From CAVONB01 sp963697205 (GTDB lineage: Bacteria; Pseudomonadota; Alphaproteobacteria; Rhizobiales; Hyphomicrobiaceae): a stretch of DNA of 64,000 nt. Numbering within the stretch: the first letter of the stretch is position 1; each line of letters opens with the position of its first letter. This document shows positions 62,880-64,000 of this stretch, piece by piece. Both the position numbers and the translations under genes were made by a program. Under the pieces are notes generated by a model, which did no database searches, was not told the origin of the DNA, and worked only from the letters and a program-made list of their open reading frames with translations. Location of the stretch: the NCBI GenBank assembly GCA_963697205.1, contig CAVONB010000002.1, positions 310,001 through 374,000 on the forward strand, read 5' to 3'.

Positions 62880-64000
62880 CTACACCGGGCGGATCTGCCC
62901 GGCCCCGCGCACGACGTACTTGAACGTCGTCAATTGCTCCACGCCCACGGGCCCGCGCGCATGCATGCGCCCCGTCGAAATGCCGATCTCCGCACCGAAC
63001 CCGAACTCGCCGCCGTCCGCGAACTGCGTCGAGGCGTTGACCAGAACGATCGCGCTGTCCACGCGCTTGACGAACCGCTCCGCCGTGCCGCTGCACCAGG
63101 TCAGGATGGCGTCCGTGTGCTGCGAGCCGTAGCGATTGATGTGCGCGATCGCCTCGTCCACGCCGTGAACCACCTTCACCGCGATGATCGCGTCCAGGAA
63201 CTCCTGGCCCCAGTCGTCATCCTGCGCAGCCTTCACGCGCGGATCGACCTTCTGCGTCGCAGCATCGCCGCGCACCTCGCAGCCGGCATCGAGCAGCGCC
63301 ATGACCAGCGGCGTCAGGTAATCCTCGTGCGCACCGGAATCGACCAGCAGACACTCCGTCGCCCCGCACACGCCCGTGCGCCGCATCTTGGCGTTGACCA
63401 CCACCGCGACCGCCTCGTCGATGTCCGCGCCGCGATCGACGTAGGTGTGACAGATGCCTTCCAGGTGCGCGAACACCGGCACCCGCGCCTCGTCCTGCAC
63501 ACGCTGCACGAGGCTCTTACCGCCGCGCGGCACGATCACGTCGATCGCCCCGCCGAGGCCCTTGAGCATCTCGCCCACCGCCGCTCGGTCCGTCGTCGGC
63601 ACCAATTGCACCGCCGCTTCGGGCAGTTGCGCCGCTCTGAGACCGGCCACGATGCACGCGTGAATGGCGACACTGGAATGATGACTCTCCGAGCCGCCGC
63701 GCAGGATCGCCGCGTTGCCCGACTTGAGGCACAAGCCAGCCGCGTCCGCCGTCACGTTCGGCCGGCTCTCGTAGATGATGCCGATCACGCCCAGCGGCAC
63801 GCGCACGCGCTCGAACTTGAGCCCGTTCGGCCGCGTCCAGGCCGCCATCACCTGGCCCACCGGATCATCGAGGCTGGCGATATCCTCCAGCCCCTTGGCG
63901 ATGGCTTCGATGCGCTTTTCATCGAGCGCGAGACGGTCGATGAAACTCGCCGGCCGGCCAGCCGCGCGCGCCGCCTCCAGGTCCTGCGCATTCGCCGCAA
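62880..64000 (-). CDS. proA: Glutamate-5-semialdehyde dehydrogenase (gamma-glutamyl phosphate reductase), 5' end outside window
   Basis: Second enzyme of proline synthesis, reducing gamma-glutamyl phosphate with NADPH. The visible part covers about 373 residues: SFIDRLALDEKRIEAIAKGL, RVPLGVIGIIYESRPNVTAD, SGNAAILRGGSES, the catalytic Cys in RRTGVCGATECLL, and the C-terminal FGFGAEIGISTGRMHARGPVG (in outline). The N-terminal 50 or so residues lie beyond 64000. proB is not in the window. It heads a tight leftward series with a bicupin and a serine hydrolase. Confidence 0.95.
   Translation of the reverse strand, partial: AANAQDLEAARAAGRPASFIDRLALDEKRIEAIAKGLEDIASLDDPVGQVMAAWTRPNGLKFERVRVPLGVIGIIYESRPNVTADAAGLCLKSGNAAILRGGSESHHSSVAIHACIVAGLRAAQLPEAAVQLVPTTDRAAVGEMLKGLGGAIDVIVPRGGKSLVQRVQDEARVPVFAHLEGICHTYVDRGADIDEAVAVVVNAKMRRTGVCGATECLLVDSGAHEDYLTPLVMALLDAGCEVRGDAATQKVDPRVKAAQDDDWGQEFLDAIIAVKVVHGVDEAIAHINRYGSQHTDAILTWCSGTAERFVKRVDSAIVLVNASTQFADGGEFGFGAEIGISTGRMHARGPVGVEQLTTFKYVVRGAGQIRPV

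Overview
The window is GC-rich DNA from an alphaproteobacterium, most likely of the order Hyphomicrobiales. The evidence is the def-fmt-truA neighbourhood, an Omp25/31-type beta-barrel protein, a DUF1150 gene behind an hsp20 gene, an NDUFA9-like epimerase, a TorF-type porin, and heat-shock promoters of the alphaproteobacterial RpoH type. I see no tRNA, rRNA, CRISPR array, insertion sequence or prophage. Two genes run off the ends: an HlyD-type adaptor at the left and proA at the right.

Layout. 1-3.1 kb: a type I secretion pair (HlyD adaptor and ABC exporter). 3.6-9.7 kb: sugar and cell-envelope genes (rfbD-like reductase, methyltransferase, then GT2 - ChbG/YdjC deacetylase - GtrA overlapping or nearly so, then a membrane GT2 with an MshEN-like N-terminus). 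9.9-14.6 kb: a solute-binding protein, two small exported proteins, truA, fmt and def. 14.7-22.2 kb: a GH114-like exported protein, a roughly 1650-residue RTX repeat protein with a strong shared terminator, and another GT2. 22.5-28.3 kb: a RimB-RimK fusion with a degenerate ATP-grasp half, recR, a CoxG-like protein, an amidase, an exported protein and a TauE/SafE permease. 28.4-31.5 kb: hsp20 and DUF1150 behind a clear RpoH promoter, an NDUFA9-like epimerase, a TerB-like gene and a 94-bp tandem repeat. 31.5-41.7 kb: M20 dipeptidase, ppdK, Bug-type binding protein, OYE reductase plus cytochrome c, PPOX flavoprotein, dihydroorotase-like protein and two small proteins. 42-45.8 kb: two tandem glucosaminidase paralogues, then folB overlapping a FolM/PTR1-like SDR. 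46.2-53.4 kb: outer-membrane proteins, an AIM24-like protein, RNase T2, GNAT and hypotheticals. 53.4-64 kb: purH, an extragenic inverted repeat, a MOSC protein, clpB with a putative RpoH promoter, a 48-residue ORF, an MFS permease, a serine hydrolase, a bicupin and proA.

Three points stand out. (1) The RimB-RimK fusion has lost the core of its ATP-grasp domain and all three Mg ligands, so it looks like a protease fused to a pseudoligase. (2) The GT2-deacetylase-GtrA cassette resembles the parts needed to make and flip an undecaprenyl-phosphate amino sugar. (3) Five genes (ppdK, an AIM24-like gene, purH, a MOSC gene, clpB) carry about 18 single-base insertions in all. Removing them restores full-length frames exactly. 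Most fall where a codon shows two alternative third bases, which points to a mixed-strain consensus rather than true gene decay.
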